From NCBI RefSeq assembly GCF_020497125.1, contig NC_059072.1, positions 304,500,781 through 304,564,780 of the forward strand: 64,000 nucleotides of DNA, written 5' to 3'. Under the pieces are notes generated by a model, which was not told the origin of the DNA, made no database searches, and saw only the letters and a program-made list of their open reading frames with translations. Positions within the stretch are counted from its first letter, which is position 1. Every line of letters starts with the position of its first letter. The DNA comes from Mauremys mutica (lineage: Eukaryota > Chordata > Testudines > Geoemydidae). A program made the translations under genes and the position numbers. Shown here in pieces: positions 23,430 to 34,369 of the stretch.

Positions 23430-23912
23430 CAGGGCTTAATTTGTGCCAAGGCCGTGCCCCGGCACCTCCGGGCTTGGCAATTCATAGCCCCGACCCCTCC
23501 GGGCTTGGCAGTTCATAGCCCCCAACCCCTCCGGGCTTGGCAGTTCATAGCCCCGGCCCCTCCGGGCTTGGCAATTCATAGCCCCGGCCCCTCTGGGCTT
23601 GGCAATTCATAGCCCCGACCCCTCCGGGCTTGGCAGTTCATAGCCTCGGCCCCTCCGGGCTTGGCAATTCATAGTCCCTGCCCCTCTGGGCTTGGCAATT
23701 CATAGCCCTGGCCCCTCCGGGCTTGGCAATTCATAGCCCCGGCCCCTCTGGGCTTGGCAGGTCATAGCCCCGGCCCTTCCGAGCTTGGTAGGTCATAGCC
23801 CCGGCCCCTCTGGGCTTGGAAGTTCATAGCCCTGGCACCTGTGGGCTTGCTGCATCAGTTATGAATGTAAAAAACTTGCCCCAACACCTCTTTCATTACA
23901 AATAAAGCACAG
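23430..23912. mobile_element. hAT-like element carrying a 31-bp minisatellite
   Basis: 483 bp. The start CAGGGCTTAATTTGT and end ACAAATAAAGCACAG are inverted complements at 12 of 15 positions. A perfect 8-bp target duplication ACTATTCC flanks it (23422-23429, 23913-23920). Most of the interior is a minisatellite. Confidence 0.88.
23460..23862. repeat. 31-bp minisatellite, about 12.5 units
   Basis: Unit of the form CATAGCCCCGGCCCCTCCGG + GCTTGGCAATT (31 bp). I count 12 full units with A/G, C/T and one length variant, plus a partial last unit. Variants alternate (CTCC/CTCT, CAATT/CAGTT), suggesting block duplications. Confidence 0.95.
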
Positions 23913-23920
23913 ACTATTCC

Positions 23921-24724
23921 CAACCATGTCAGTCCTTTCTCCAAGGGCAAGACGCCCAGTTAGGGCTTGTCTACAGGGAGTCGTAATGCACATTCCAGAG
24001 GTGTGACTTCTAAAGCACACTGAGGTGCTGCGCATTAACTGGTCTGTGTCAACCCCACTGGTGCGAACTATAAGTTCCCTAGTGCGTGAGGGGCTGAACC
24101 TCTTTGAGAAAAACTAAAGTGAACATGAGGACAGTATTTAGCAAGGCCATTATATGTCCCCCATCGCTATAGGAAGGGCGTACCCATCGGATATGAATAC
24201 CTCCCAGGAGTTTTATGCTGTATAGGGTGCACACAATGACATTGCTGAGCAAAGACTGCACTGTTCTGCAGCTGCGTTCCTCCTTGTTCTTAGCTGCCTT
24301 GGGTCAAAACCCCTGAGCCACCCTAAACCCTGAGTTACACCTGCTTCTGTGGGTGAATCCCAATGGATGACAGAAATTCCAGGTGGTTGGGGGATTCCAG
24401 CACGGCGAAGTGCCTGCAACCCCTGTTCTGCCAATGAGTCCACAACCAGCTAGCACAGCTGCTGAATGGGCTGCTGTGGCCATGGATAGCTAGAGTGGTC
24501 CTTGCACTGATTCAGCACAAACCCCAGGGAACCTCTGCCAGAAAAGCTCCTTGGGAGCTATTTTCCCCTGGCTGAATCCCCAGGAAAGGGCATTGATGCA
24601 AACACTGCCTGACCTGTCCTGGTGGTGAATCCCCGATGTGGCTTCAGCTGCTCCATTAGTGCTGGAGGGTGAAATTTGCACCCCTCTGCATTTATTCTGC
24701 ACATGAAGAGCTCTCCAGGTTACA
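23921..24724. other. mostly featureless; MITE arm at 23961-24070
   Basis: 'TTAGGGCTTGTCTACAGGGA' at 23960 is the terminus of a GTCTACA-type MITE. Its right end is not clear. Nothing else supported. Confidence 0.4.
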
Positions 24725-24812
24725 TTACAATCAGGACTCCAAGTTTCTAATCTCTGCCACTGACCTTGAGTAAGTCATTTATCCTTGCTGTGTCTCAATC
24801 CAGGTGACTGCT
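24725..24812 (+). repeat. MIR-like fragment
   Basis: 'CTCTGCCACTGACCTTGAGT' followed by 'AAGTCATTTATCCTTGCTGT' and 'GTCTCAATCC' is the central MIR core. Confidence 0.6.
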
Positions 24813-25679
24813 TGCTAGCATTGTGCTCCTTCCCATCCACATACACCAAATGCAGCTTGGCTGCCAATGGTATTTTTCAGATAATAAATCCTCCAGCAAG
24901 TTCAAGTTAAACACAGCTTTGCCGGAGACAACACAAAAAGGGTTCTTGTCCAGAAGGAAAGATCACTTGTAATCAAACCACACTTTACTATCTAATCCTC
25001 TTCCTCCTCCGAGAAATTCACACTCCTCTGACTCAGCTTCTGTTCCCACGGCACTTTGAACACACAGAGCCTGATTCTGATTTCAGTTATACAGTGTGAA
25101 TCAGGACTAAGTCCACTGAAGTCAATTGGCATAAACATGATGTAGATTAAATCAGACTGGGGCTAATTAAGCATATTATTATTTACCCCAAATTTCTCAA
25201 TTACTTGTTCCTCATCTCTTCTCATTTGTAATGATGTTAGCTGCATTTCTGCTTTACCCATGTGGCATGGCCCCTTTTTCCACACAGAAAATGGAATAGA
25301 CCCCATTGCTCTAAGAGCCAGACTGTGCTCTCAGACATACGTGTGCCATGCCCCTTTAAGTTGGTGGGATTTGAACGTGGGTTTCTGATGCCTGAGTTTG
25401 ACACCAATGCACTTATTTCACCTGTTCAGGGTCATGAAAGGAGAAGAGAGATGACTAGTATGGTATGAAATCAATTCATGGACTATGCTTTAGTCTAATC
25501 TACCTTTTCAATTATGTTGATGTTAGTGGAGGAAACTGATTGATACTGTGCTCATAGGCCAGCCAATTTTAGTGAAGCGTATCTAGCTTATGCAGGGTTA
25601 TGCCCTGCAGCTATGCTGCTTTCTTAACTACATGTAAAAACTAGTCTCTCGACAGCAAGTTCCTCATGTCCTAGAAATA
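24813..25679. other. mostly featureless
   Basis: 'GAGCCTGATTCTGATTTCAG' at about 25067 begins a palindromic MITE remnant that ends near 25165. No other signal. Confidence 0.4.
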
Positions 25680-25742
25680 GGTCATGATGTCTACGATGCA
25701 CTTTATAAAGGTCATGATAAAGGTCATGATGTCTACGATGCA
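25680..25742. repeat. 21-bp direct repeats at the CR1 5' junction
   Basis: GGTCATGATGTCTACGATGC plus A occurs at 25680-25700 and 25722-25742, with a partial copy (GGTCATGATAAA) between them. The second copy abuts the first base of the CR1 5' monomer. Confidence 0.9.
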
Positions 25743-26278
25743 GGGCTTTATAAAGCCGCGCACAAGCGACCAGGGAGCTTTGCGAACAGGGGCTGCTAAC
25801 AGGGAGTTTCGCAAGGGAGTTCTCCAGGTGAAGGAGGAGCTAATACAGCATCTGTGGGGTAAGTGACTGTCTGTAGTGTGTGTTTGTTTGTGTTTGGGGG
25901 TTACTTGCTGTGTGCTGAGCTTGTGTTTGTCAGTCTGTTTGTTTGTTTGGGGGACCGTGTGCTCTGGCTGGCAGTTGGAGGCAGGTTTGAAAGCTCGAAG
26001 CCTCTGGTAATTGGCTGAGCCTTAATCAGTGGGCGGGGCATTCACTCAGGCCAGGGCTTTATAAAGCCGCGCACAAGCGACCAGGTAGCTTTGCGACCAG
26101 GGGCTGCTAACAGGGAGTTTCGCAAGGGAGTTTAGAAGGGGAGTGGGAAGGGAGTGGGAGACCCTCGCCAGCCCTAACCCCTTCCCCGTGGCCCCCCCCC
26201 TAAAATCCTAAAACCTATATACCAAACTACATTCTAAAACTACTTTCCGTAAACCACCCTTTCACTAACTAGGAGACA
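25741..26278 (+). promoter_or_regulatory. CR1 5' UTR / internal promoter with duplicated 81-bp monomer
   Basis: An 81-bp unit beginning CAGGGCTTTATAAAGCCGCG is present at 25741-25821 and again at 26052-26132 with only a few changes. Each contains the 14-bp perfect palindrome GGCTTTATAAAGCC with a TATAAA core. The region between holds (GTTT)-rich DNA and a consensus splice donor GTAAGT at 25859-25864. The promoter role is inferred from position and from promoter monomers in other LINEs. Confidence 0.6.
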
Positions 26279-27202
26279 ATGCAGGCAGAAGCCCAGCAGC
26301 AGAGTGGGGGCTATCCAGTTTATTGCACTGACTGTCGCATGTATGATTACCTGCCCTGTGGGCGGGTGGCGTATGTGTGCAGTCGGTGCAAGGAGCTCCT
26401 GGCCCTCAGAGACCATGTACAGACTTTGGAGGCCAGGGTGGCGGAACTGGAGGAGCTGAGAGAGGCAGAGAGGTATGTTGATGAGGCTTTCCGGGACACT
26501 GTAGAATTGTCCCACCTCCGCTTAGACAGCTCCTGTGCTGTTGAGGAGGAAGAAGGGCCCAGGGAAGTAGAGCAGTCAATGGGAGCAGAGGGAAACCTTC
26601 CCGTAGTTGGGACCCTCCTTCCAGATGGTGCTGGGGTTACCTCTCGCACTGAGGTTGCCTCTCCGGGGCAGGGAACTCGAGTTTCTAGGAAAAGGCAGGT
26701 GTTAGTAATGGGAGACTCGATTATTAGAAATGTAGATAGCTGGGTCTGTGATGACCGGGAGAACTGTATGGTGACTTGCCTGCCTGGTGCGAAGGTTGCG
26801 GATCTCTCGAGGCATCTAGATAGACTTATGTGTAGTGCTGGGGAGGAGCCAGTGGTCGTGGTACATGTAGGTACCAATGACATAGGGAAGGGTAGGAGAG
26901 ATGTCCTGGAAGCCAAATTTAGGCTGCTAGGGAAGAGACTGAAATCCAGGACCTCTATGGTGGCATTTTCAGAAATGCTCCCAGTTCCACGCGCAGGGCC
27001 AGGTAGGCAGGCAGAGCTTCAGAGTCTCAATGCGTGGATGAGACGATGGTGTAGAGAGGAGGGGTTCACGTTCATTAGGAACTGGGGAAACTTCTGGGAT
27101 GGGAGGAGCCTATACAGGAGAGATGGGCTCCACCTAAACCAAAGTGGAACCAGACTGCTGGCACTAAACATTAAAAAGGTTGTAGAGCAGTTTTTAAACT
27201 AG
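26279..27202 (+). CDS. CR1 ORF1 protein: zinc-finger-like, coiled coil, SGNH esterase
   Basis: 307 residues. It would bind CR1 RNA in the retrotransposition complex. The N-terminus has a Cys cluster (C16, C19, C27, C34, C37) like the PHD-type finger of CR1 ORF1. Residues 42-65 form a short heptad-like coiled coil ([20 protein letters not shown]). From about 140 to 300 there is an SGNH/GDSL esterase domain of the kind known in CR1-group ORF1 proteins: block I GDS (Ser147), block III GTND (198-201), and block V DGLH (Asp282, His285). All catalytic residues are present. The ATG at 26279 is preceded by GGAGACA. The stop TAG (27200-27202) directly follows a T TTA AAC heptamer that could move ribosomes into ORF2. 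Confidence 0.92.
   Translation: MQAEAQQQSGGYPVYCTDCRMYDYLPCGRVAYVCSRCKELLALRDHVQTLEARVAELEELREAERYVDEAFRDTVELSHLRLDSSCAVEEEEGPREVEQSMGAEGNLPVVGTLLPDGAGVTSRTEVASPGQGTRVSRKRQVLVMGDSIIRNVDSWVCDDRENCMVTCLPGAKVADLSRHLDRLMCSAGEEPVVVVHVGTNDIGKGRRDVLEAKFRLLGKRLKSRTSMVAFSEMLPVPRAGPGRQAELQSLNAWMRRWCREEGFTFIRNWGNFWDGRSLYRRDGLHLNQSGTRLLALNIKKVVEQFLN
27193..27199 (+). promoter_or_regulatory. candidate -1 ribosomal frameshift site T TTA AAC between CR1 ORF1 and ORF2
   Basis: ORF1 codons 305-307 are TTT TTA AAC, then TAG. TTTAAAC at 27193-27199 fits X XXY YYZ in the ORF1 frame. A -1 slip makes CTA (27199-27201) the next codon, which is the ORF2 frame and stays open to 30213. The ORF2 frame is closed upstream by TAA at 27172-27174, so any shift must occur within 27175-27202. 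A hairpin (AGAC/TCTC arms, about 27249-27271) follows, farther away than is usual for a stimulator. Confidence 0.6.
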
Positions 27203-27237
27203 GAGATGGGGGAAAGCCGACTGCTGCAGAGGAGCGT

Positions 27238-30213
27238 GTGGATCGGACACAGACTTCTCTTAGGGGAGAGTCTGATGATAGAGAATCTCCAGGTTATAGT
27301 CAGGAGCAGAGGAATGAGAAGTATAATGTAAGGGCCGGATCAGATGATAAACAGTCACATAAAAAAGAATCTGGCACATCAGAAAAAGGTAGGCTAATAA
27401 ACAGGGACAAGTTTTTAAAGTGCTTGTACACAAATGCCAGAAGTCTAAATAATAAGATGGGTGAACTAGAGTGTCTTGTGATAAAGGAGGATATAGATAT
27501 AATAGGCATCACAGAAACCTGGTGGACTGAGAGCAATCAATGGGACACAATCATTCCGGGGTACAAAATATATCGGAAGGACAGAACAGGCCGTGCAGGG
27601 GGAGGAGTGGCACTATATGTTAAAGAAAGTGTAGATTCAAATGAAGTAAAAATCTTAAGCGAATCCACAGGTTCCATAGAGTCTCTATGGATAGAAATTT
27701 CATGCTCTAGTAAAAATATAACAGTAGGGATCTATTATCGACCACCTGACCAGGACAGTAATAGTGATGATGAAATGCTAAGGGAAATTAGAGAGGCTAT
27801 CAAAATTAAGAACCCAATAATAGCGGGGGATTTCAATTATCCCCATATTGACTGGGAACATTTCACTTCAGGACGAAATGCAGAGATAAAATTTCTCGAT
27901 ACTTTAAATGACTGCTTCATGGAGCAGCTGGTACGGGAACCCACAAGGGGAGAGGCGACTCTAGATTTAATCCTGAGTGGAGCGCAGGAGCTGGTCCAAG
28001 AGGTAACTATAGCAGGACCGCTTGGAAATAGTGACCATAATACAATAGCATTCAACATCCCTGTGATGGGAAGAACATCTCAACTGCCCAACACTGTGGC
28101 CTTTAATTTCAAAAGGGGGAACTATACAAAAATGAGGGGGTTAGTTAGACAAAAGTTAAAAGGTACAGTGACTAAAGTGAAATCCCTGCAAGTTGCGTGG
28201 GCCCTTTTTAAAGACACCATAATAGAGGCCCAACTTCAATGTATACCCCAAATTAAGAAAAACAGTAAAAGAACTAAAAAAGAGCCACCGTGGCTTAACA
28301 ACCATGTAAAAGAAGCAGTGAGAGATAAAAAGACTTCCTTTAAAAAGTGGAAGTCAAATCCTAGTGAGGCAAATAGAAAGGAGCACAAACACTGCCAACT
28401 TAAGTGCAAGAGTGTAATAAGAAAAGCCAAAGAGGAGTTTGAAGAACGGCTAGCCAAAAACTCCAAAGGTAATAACAAAATGTTTTTTAAGTACATCAGA
28501 AGCAGGAAGCCTGCTAAACAACCAGTGGGGCCCCTTGATGATCAAAATTCAAAAGGAGCGCTTAAAGATGATAAAGTCATTGCGGAGAAACTAAATGGAT
28601 TCTTTGCTTCAGTCTTCACGGCTGAGGATGTTAGGGAGATTCCCAAACCTGAGCTGGCTTTTGTAGGTGACAAATCTGAGGAACTGTCACAGATTGAAGT
28701 GTCACTAGAGGAGGTTTTGGAATTAATTGATAAACTCAACATTAACAAGTCACCGGGACCAGATGGCATTCACCCAAGAGTTCTGAAAGAACTCAAATGT
28801 GAAGTTGCGGAACTATTAACTAAGGTTTGTAACCTGTCCTTTAAATCGGCTTCGGTACCCAATGACTGGAAGTTAGCTAATGTAACGCCAATATTTAAAA
28901 AGGGCTCTAGGGGTGATCCCGGCAATTACAGACCAGTAAGTCTAACGTCGGTACCGGGCAAATTAGTTGAAACAATAGTAAAGAACAAAATTGTCAGACA
29001 CATAGATAAACATAAACTCTTGAGCAATAGTCAACATGGTTTCTGTAAAGGGAAATCGTGTCTTACTAATCTATTAGAGTTCTTTGAAGGGGTCAACAAA
29101 CATGTGGACAAGGGGGATCCGGTGGACATAGTGTACTTAGATTTCCAGAAAGCCTTTGACAAGGTCCCTCACCAAAGGCTCTTACGTAAATTAAGCTGTC
29201 ATGGGATAAAAGGAAAGGTCCTTTCATGGATTGAGAACTGGTTAATGGACAGGGAACAAAGGGTAGGAATTAATGGTAAATTCTCAGAATGGAGAGGGGT
29301 AACTAGTGGTGTTCCCCAAGGGTCAGTCCTAGGACCAATCCTATTCAATTTATTCATAAATGATCTGGAGAAAGGGGTAAACAGTGAGGTGGCAAAGTTT
29401 GCAGATGATACTAAACTACTCAAGATAGTTAAGACCAAAGCAGATTGTGAAGAACTTCAAAAAGATCTCACAAAACTAAGTGATTGGGCAACAAAATGGC
29501 AAATGAAATTTAATGTGGATAAATGTAAAGTAATGCACATTGGAAAAAATAACCCCAACTATACATACAACATGATGGGGGCTAATTTAGCTACAACGAG
29601 TCAGGAAAAAGATCTTGGAGTTATCGTGGATAGTTCTCTGAAGATGTCCACGCAGTGTGCAGAGGCGGTCAAAAAAGCAAACAGGATGTTAGGAATCATT
29701 AAAAAGGGGATAGAGAATAAGACTGAGAATATATTATTGCCCTTATATAAATCCATGGTACGCCCACATCTCGAATACTGTGTACAGATGTGGTCTCCTC
29801 ATCTCAAAAAAGATATTCTAGCACTAGAAAAGGTTCAGAAAAGAGCAACTAAAATGATTAGGGGTTTAGAGAGGGTCCCATATGAGGAAAGATTAAAGAG
29901 GCTAGGACTCTTCAGTTTGGAAAAGAGAAGACTAAGGGGGGACATGATAGAGGTATATAAAATCATGAGTGATGTTGAGAAAGTGGATAAGGAAAAGTTA
30001 TTTACTTATTCCCATAATACAAGAACTAGGGGTCACCAAATGAAATTAATAGGCAGCAGGTTTAAAACAAATAAAAGGAAGTTCTTCTTCACGCAGCGCA
30101 CAGTCAACTTGTGGAACTCCTTACCTGAGGAGGTTGTGAAGGCTAGGACTATAACAATGTTTAAAAGGGGACTGGATAAATTCATGGTGGCTAAGTCCAT
30201 AAATGGCTATTAG
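27238..30213 (+). CDS. CR1 ORF2 protein: endonuclease and reverse transcriptase
   Basis: The open frame runs from 27175; the stated start at 27238 is a GTG, and the first AUG in frame (27457) lies inside the endonuclease, so initiation at an AUG cannot give an active protein. Numbering from 27238: APE-type endonuclease about 60-275 with TNARS (N66), ITETWW (E93), YYRPP (167-170), GDFN (197-200) and SDH (265-267). Reverse transcriptase about 470-800 with SPGPDG (505-510), [10 protein letters not shown] (from 691) and the catalytic FADD (721-724). The C-terminal region has the conserved '[16 protein letters not shown]' segment. The protein nicks target DNA and copies CR1 RNA in the nucleus. Length and motifs are complete. 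Entry from ORF1 by -1 frameshift is my proposal. Confidence 0.93.
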   Translation: MDRTQTSLRGESDDRESPGYSQEQRNEKYNVRAGSDDKQSHKKESGTSEKGRLINRDKFLKCLYTNARSLNNKMGELECLVIKEDIDIIGITETWWTESNQWDTIIPGYKIYRKDRTGRAGGGVALYVKESVDSNEVKILSESTGSIESLWIEISCSSKNITVGIYYRPPDQDSNSDDEMLREIREAIKIKNPIIAGDFNYPHIDWEHFTSGRNAEIKFLDTLNDCFMEQLVREPTRGEATLDLILSGAQELVQEVTIAGPLGNSDHNTIAFNIPVMGRTSQLPNTVAFNFKRGNYTKMRGLVRQKLKGTVTKVKSLQVAWALFKDTIIEAQLQCIPQIKKNSKRTKKEPPWLNNHVKEAVRDKKTSFKKWKSNPSEANRKEHKHCQLKCKSVIRKAKEEFEERLAKNSKGNNKMFFKYIRSRKPAKQPVGPLDDQNSKGALKDDKVIAEKLNGFFASVFTAEDVREIPKPELAFVGDKSEELSQIEVSLEEVLELIDKLNINKSPGPDGIHPRVLKELKCEVAELLTKVCNLSFKSASVPNDWKLANVTPIFKKGSRGDPGNYRPVSLTSVPGKLVETIVKNKIVRHIDKHKLLSNSQHGFCKGKSCLTNLLEFFEGVNKHVDKGDPVDIVYLDFQKAFDKVPHQRLLRKLSCHGIKGKVLSWIENWLMDREQRVGINGKFSEWRGVTSGVPQGSVLGPILFNLFINDLEKGVNSEVAKFADDTKLLKIVKTKADCEELQKDLTKLSDWATKWQMKFNVDKCKVMHIGKNNPNYTYNMMGANLATTSQEKDLGVIVDSSLKMSTQCAEAVKKANRMLGIIKKGIENKTENILLPLYKSMVRPHLEYCVQMWSPHLKKDILALEKVQKRATKMIRGLERVPYEERLKRLGLFSLEKRRLRGDMIEVYKIMSDVEKVDKEKLFTYSHNTRTRGHQMKLIGSRFKTNKRKFFFTQRTVNLWNSLPEEVVKARTITMFKRGLDKFMVAKSINGY

Positions 30214-30413
30214 CCAGGATGGGTAAGAATGGTGTCCCTAGCCTCTGTTCGTCAGAGGATGGAGATTGATGGCAGGAGAGAGATCACTTGATCATTGCCT
30301 GTTAGGTTCACTCCCTCAGGGGCACCTGGCATTGGCCACTGTCGGTAGACAGATACTGGGCTAGATGGACCTTTGGTCTGACCCGGTACGGCCTTTCTTA
30401 TGTTCTTATGTTC
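30214..30413 (+). other. CR1 3' UTR and terminal octamers
   Basis: Contains the usual 'TGGGCTAGATGGACCTTTGG' segment and ends with two TTATGTTC octamers, the template end recognised by CR1 reverse transcriptase. No poly(A). Confidence 0.9.
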
Positions 30414-31799
30414 ACTTTTAGATATTTTGCCACTACCAGCTTACTACACAAATGCCAAGGTCGGACAATCTACAGAAGGTTATCTTAGTTGTATCGCTGC
30501 TCCAATCTGTTTATGGTGTCTTTGTATTTTAAGTGGAAAAATAATGCTTCAGATAGGGTCAAAGCAGCAGCTGATCTTAGCAGCTGAGTGTTGTATGGAC
30601 TTGAATGGTGGGAATGATGTAGGTATTAGGGACACCAGAGAGGAGAAGGAGGATGTAGTAATCAACAGAGGAGACTAGGAGCATCTGACTGAGAGCGTTA
30701 GCTATGTGGGCAGAAGGAAAAGACTGGCTTTCAGATATGCTATAGAGGAGAACGCATGAGGATATGGTTTGGATGTATGAGGTAACAGAGAGAGAGAAAT
30801 TGAAGATTTCCTCAAAGGTCGTCTCATCAGCTCTCTGCGGCATCCATAAGTTCTGTTGTAATAACTGGGCCTACAAATTTACCCTCACTGTGAGCTCAAC
30901 TGTAAAATGTGTATAAAAGTTTGTAAAATGTCACAGTAACCTATAATAACAAATATTGATGGGAAAAGATAGGAAAGGGAGACAGAAAAACCGAATGAGT
31001 CTAAACAAAAAAGCTTCCTGATGTAATTCAAGGACAATGTTAAAATCATGGTTGGTAAAAACAGGAGCTGTGGAACTAGAAATTAATGAGCCAAAATTGA
31101 TAAATTGGACGTTTGGCCTAATTGGTGAACAAAATCACGAGGGGATGGGCTATGCCACCCATCATTCCCTTTGTGGGTCCTTAAAGAAAGAAACTTTTGG
31201 GGGGAAATATGGAAGCGCAGATGGAGGCTACTGAAGTGAGCTTCACAGTCATGGCTGCCACCCCCACCATCTCCTGGGACAACAGGACTTTGTCCTAATA
31301 CCGGCAGATGTCCTGAAAGAGGAACTCAGGTGATGACTCTACCCCTACCAGCTCCAGCTGAATTCCAAACACCACCTGAATGGGATTGGACCTTTAACAG
31401 CAGCAACAACAACAGCGCCACCTTTCCCCAAAAGGACGGTTATCACCATCTTTGATACCATCTAAGAGACTGTCAAACAAGAGGGTTTTTCCTTCTAAAA
31501 CTCTTTCCAGCTACAGGGAAAGGGAACGAGGGATGTTAAAACAAAATTTTACTTAATACTTCACATTTCAAATGCATCAGCCAGTTTTGTTTTCTTTTCT
31601 TTTCTGAATCTTTAATAAAAGGTTTAAAGGATTTTTAACAGTGTGTTTGCAGTGGTAATCAGGCTGAGGTCTCTGTATACCAACCCCAGACCTTGTTTAA
31701 CTGTTTAATGTTGGACAGTGACTGGGTTATGTTAGCACCTTCAACCCATTTATTCCATCTATATTAATACAACAGATCTCATCCTGCCCTGTCTGCAAA
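30414..31799. other. unclassified; repeat-like from about 30910
   Basis: 30910-31735 has the look of repeat-derived DNA (AATAAAAGG at 31613-31621 followed by 'TAACAGTGTGTTTGCAGTGG'), perhaps an LTR. No family assigned and no coding frame kept. Confidence 0.35.
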
Positions 31800-31991
31800 T
31801 ACACCTCTACTTCAATAGAACGCTGTCCTCGGGAGCCAAATAATCTTATTGCATTATAGATGAAACCGCGTTATATCGAACTTGCGTTGATCCGCCAGAG
31901 TGCACAGCCCCACCCCCCCGGAGCACTGCTTTACCGCATTATATCTGAATTCATGTTATATCGGGTCGCGTTATATCGGGGTAGAGGTGTA
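31800..31991. mobile_element. mariner-type MITE
   Basis: Starts TACACCTCTAC and ends GTAGAGGTGTA (perfect 11-bp inverted repeat including a TA at each end, as expected for Tc1/mariner targets). Inside, GCGTTATATCG-type motifs repeat several times (31868, 31954, 31970). About 190 bp; no transposase. Confidence 0.75.
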
Positions 31992-32657
31992 CGTTCAGTT
32001 CTTTGATTGGTAGCAACAAATATATTTGATGTTGCAAGCTTGGGTTACAAACTTGGGTTTGCATTTTCACTCATGCATTACTTCCTAAGGGCTCGACTGT
32101 ACAATCTTTACTCACCTTGTTGAGCACATACCTCAGTGGAACTATTCAGCCAGGTATCTGCTCATCAACGTAAGGCTTGCTCAAATTAGCCCTAATGCAT
32201 TAAAAATATAGTGTGTTCCAGGTGATATCATAAGAATAATCACTGAAAGCCATATTATGGACTGGATTTCAATGAGGAGGTCAGTTTAATGTGGATGACA
32301 TGATGCAGCCTTTGTTTGGAGCAGGGATGTTTGAAAGACCCTATTGCATTTCTTTCTCTCTTTTGAAATACAACTCATTTATTCTGATATACACCACCAG
32401 TAAGTAGGAGTTTCTGTCTCTAGCTCTCGACAATTTTTTAAATACTAAAATCATTCCTTATCCAACAACAGTTGGAGTAGTTTAAAATAGTCACTCAAAG
32501 GGAAGATAGTTCTAATTTGCTGTGAATCTCTTAATCAAAGGTCTGTGTCCCAGAAACTGACTGCTCTTGAAAATGTGACCAATTTTGTCTCTGTGATATG
32601 ATCGTATTGGTCCTGGAATATTCAGACCTTTATTTAATGCTCTGGCATTACACTGCT
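31992..32657. other. no recognisable feature
   Basis: AT-rich unique DNA. Confidence 0.4.
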
Positions 32658-33218
32658 ACAGGCGATGTCTTCACTGCTAAAAGAGGTGTATTTTTACATC
32701 AAGATAGCTATCTTGAGTTGAAATCCTAATGGAGATAAGGTACCGTAGTTTTTGCCTTGATGTAGCCAGTCGAGGTCAACGCTATGGTGGTTGTAGCTAT
32801 GGTTTATCTCCACCAGCTACAATGAGGTAAAAACTACCTTGTCTTCACTAGGATTTTAAATCATGATAGTTAACTTGAGATAGCTAGCTTGGTGTACAAA
32901 TACCCTAATCGTCACTGCTAAAAGAGGTGTATGTCTATACTGCACTCATAGGGAGTGACTGCATCTTCAGATGACAAACCCAAGCTAGCTTTAATCTCAC
33001 TAGTTTGGGTCCCAGAGCAGTGAAGCCATGGCAGTGCATGTTTCAATACAGGATCATCCTGCAAATAGTTACCCAGGGTTCCAGGTGGACCTGCATTGAA
33101 GTTCACACTGCCATGGCTTCATTGTTCTGGGGCACGAGCTAGCTAGATTAAAGCTAGCTTGAGTATGTCAGCTTGAACTGCTGTCACACCCTCTAATTGT
33201 AGTGTAGACATGCCCTTA
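32658..33218. mobile_element. two adjacent fold-back MITEs
   Basis: 32658-32928: arms 'CAAGATAGCTATCTTGAG' with 'AAATCCTAATGGAGATAAGG' pair with 'CTACCTTGTCTTCACTAGGA' and 'CTTGAGATAGCTAGCTTG' on the right. 32929-33218: 'GTATGTCTATACTGC' pairs with 'AGTGTAGACATGCCCTTAG', and the interior has a second inverted pair around GCCATGGCAGTG and CACTGCCATGGC. Both share GTCTTCACTGCTAAAAGAGG-like starts, so they may be related. Confidence 0.65.
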
Positions 33219-34369
33219 GCCACAGTCTACAATGTACTTTGTAAGAGATAGCTCTAGGTTTAACACTGCATAGATACTAACATTACCACATCAAGTAGTC
33301 GTTCAGTAATTCATATAGGATTGTTTGTTTTTTCCTGGTTATCTATCTAAGTTTTTATACCATGCTTATGGCCAGAGTATTTGAGCTCTCTGTAGCTAGT
33401 AAATTATAATTTATAGATAGTTTTATAAAATACTTTAATAATTTATATCAAGCCCATCGTGATAATATCTGGGCCCATCTTAAAAAATTAAACCCATCAG
33501 TATCTATTGGCAACAACCGGCTACAGAACAAACAGCTCATCACTGTTACTCACTGCCATTGAGAGAGCCTCATCCAGCTATTGACCTCAATTCACAAAAA
33601 CCAGATCAAACAGATGAGGTTTGACCTGCATTCTGTAGGCCATCACACTTGGGCTCTGTGGACAGCAGGAAAGTCAATCTGAGAATTTATACTATTTTAC
33701 ATTTTAAATGGAAATTTATAAAATCATGATACAGGTAACACTGAAATACTGAGTTATTTGAAATCCAGTGCACACCATGTAGTATAACAATGACATGCCT
33801 TGGGGGGGGGGGTGTTGCAATTTTTTTTTTAAATGCAAGGATGTTGGATTATCAGCTGAATAACCTGGTGTTATTTCACACTCTCCATGAAGCAAGGCCA
33901 TTAGAGACACTTTTTCTTAATTACTCAGCAATCCCACTGAGATTAATTTACCTCCAGGGTTGAAATATGCCAGGCATTTAAAGTGCAACCCAAATGATTG
34001 CATTAAAAGTTTGCCAGAAGGACTATCGGTATTTTATGTGCATAACATCCCAATTCAAGTGGTTTGAAAAAGTGGCTGTGATGGATTTAGTTTAATTATT
34101 CCTTTCATTGCTTTTATAAATGTAGTATATATACTTCACACTGTACACCTAGGCACGTTCATTTTTAACTAAAAACAAACCAATAAATAGATTCTGTTTT
34201 TCATGTACTGTATTCATTGCATTACTGTTGGTAACGAAAAAAATACAAAGTAGATTATAGGAACAATAAAAAACTTAATGGGCTAGTTAGTAAAGCATAA
34301 AAATAAAGGCCTTCTTTGATTTAAAGAGCAGAACAAATTTAAACAACATGTGCATGTCTGAAATGTAAG
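33219..34369. other. no recognisable feature
   Basis: AT-rich unique DNA with a short G10/T10 tract near 33800-33830. Confidence 0.4.

Larger units (their letters stand above)
25741..30413 (+). mobile_element. full-length CR1 LINE with both ORFs open
   Basis: Order: 5' UTR with a duplicated monomer (from about 25741), ORF1 (26279-27202), ORF2 (27199/27238-30213), about 200 bp of 3' UTR, and the CR1-type terminal octamers TTATGTTC TTATGTTC (30398-30413). There is no stop or frameshift in either ORF, so this is probably a recent insertion that may still be able to move. CR1 usually makes no clear target duplication, and none is seen. The exact 5' start is uncertain. Confidence 0.93.

Noticed and set aside
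23460..23862. Regular 31-bp repeats resembling a CRISPR array
   Set aside because: Units are directly adjacent with no spacers, in a eukaryotic transposon; a minisatellite.
26347..26916. 189-codon antisense frame in the CR1
   Set aside because: Shadow of ORF1 on the other strand.
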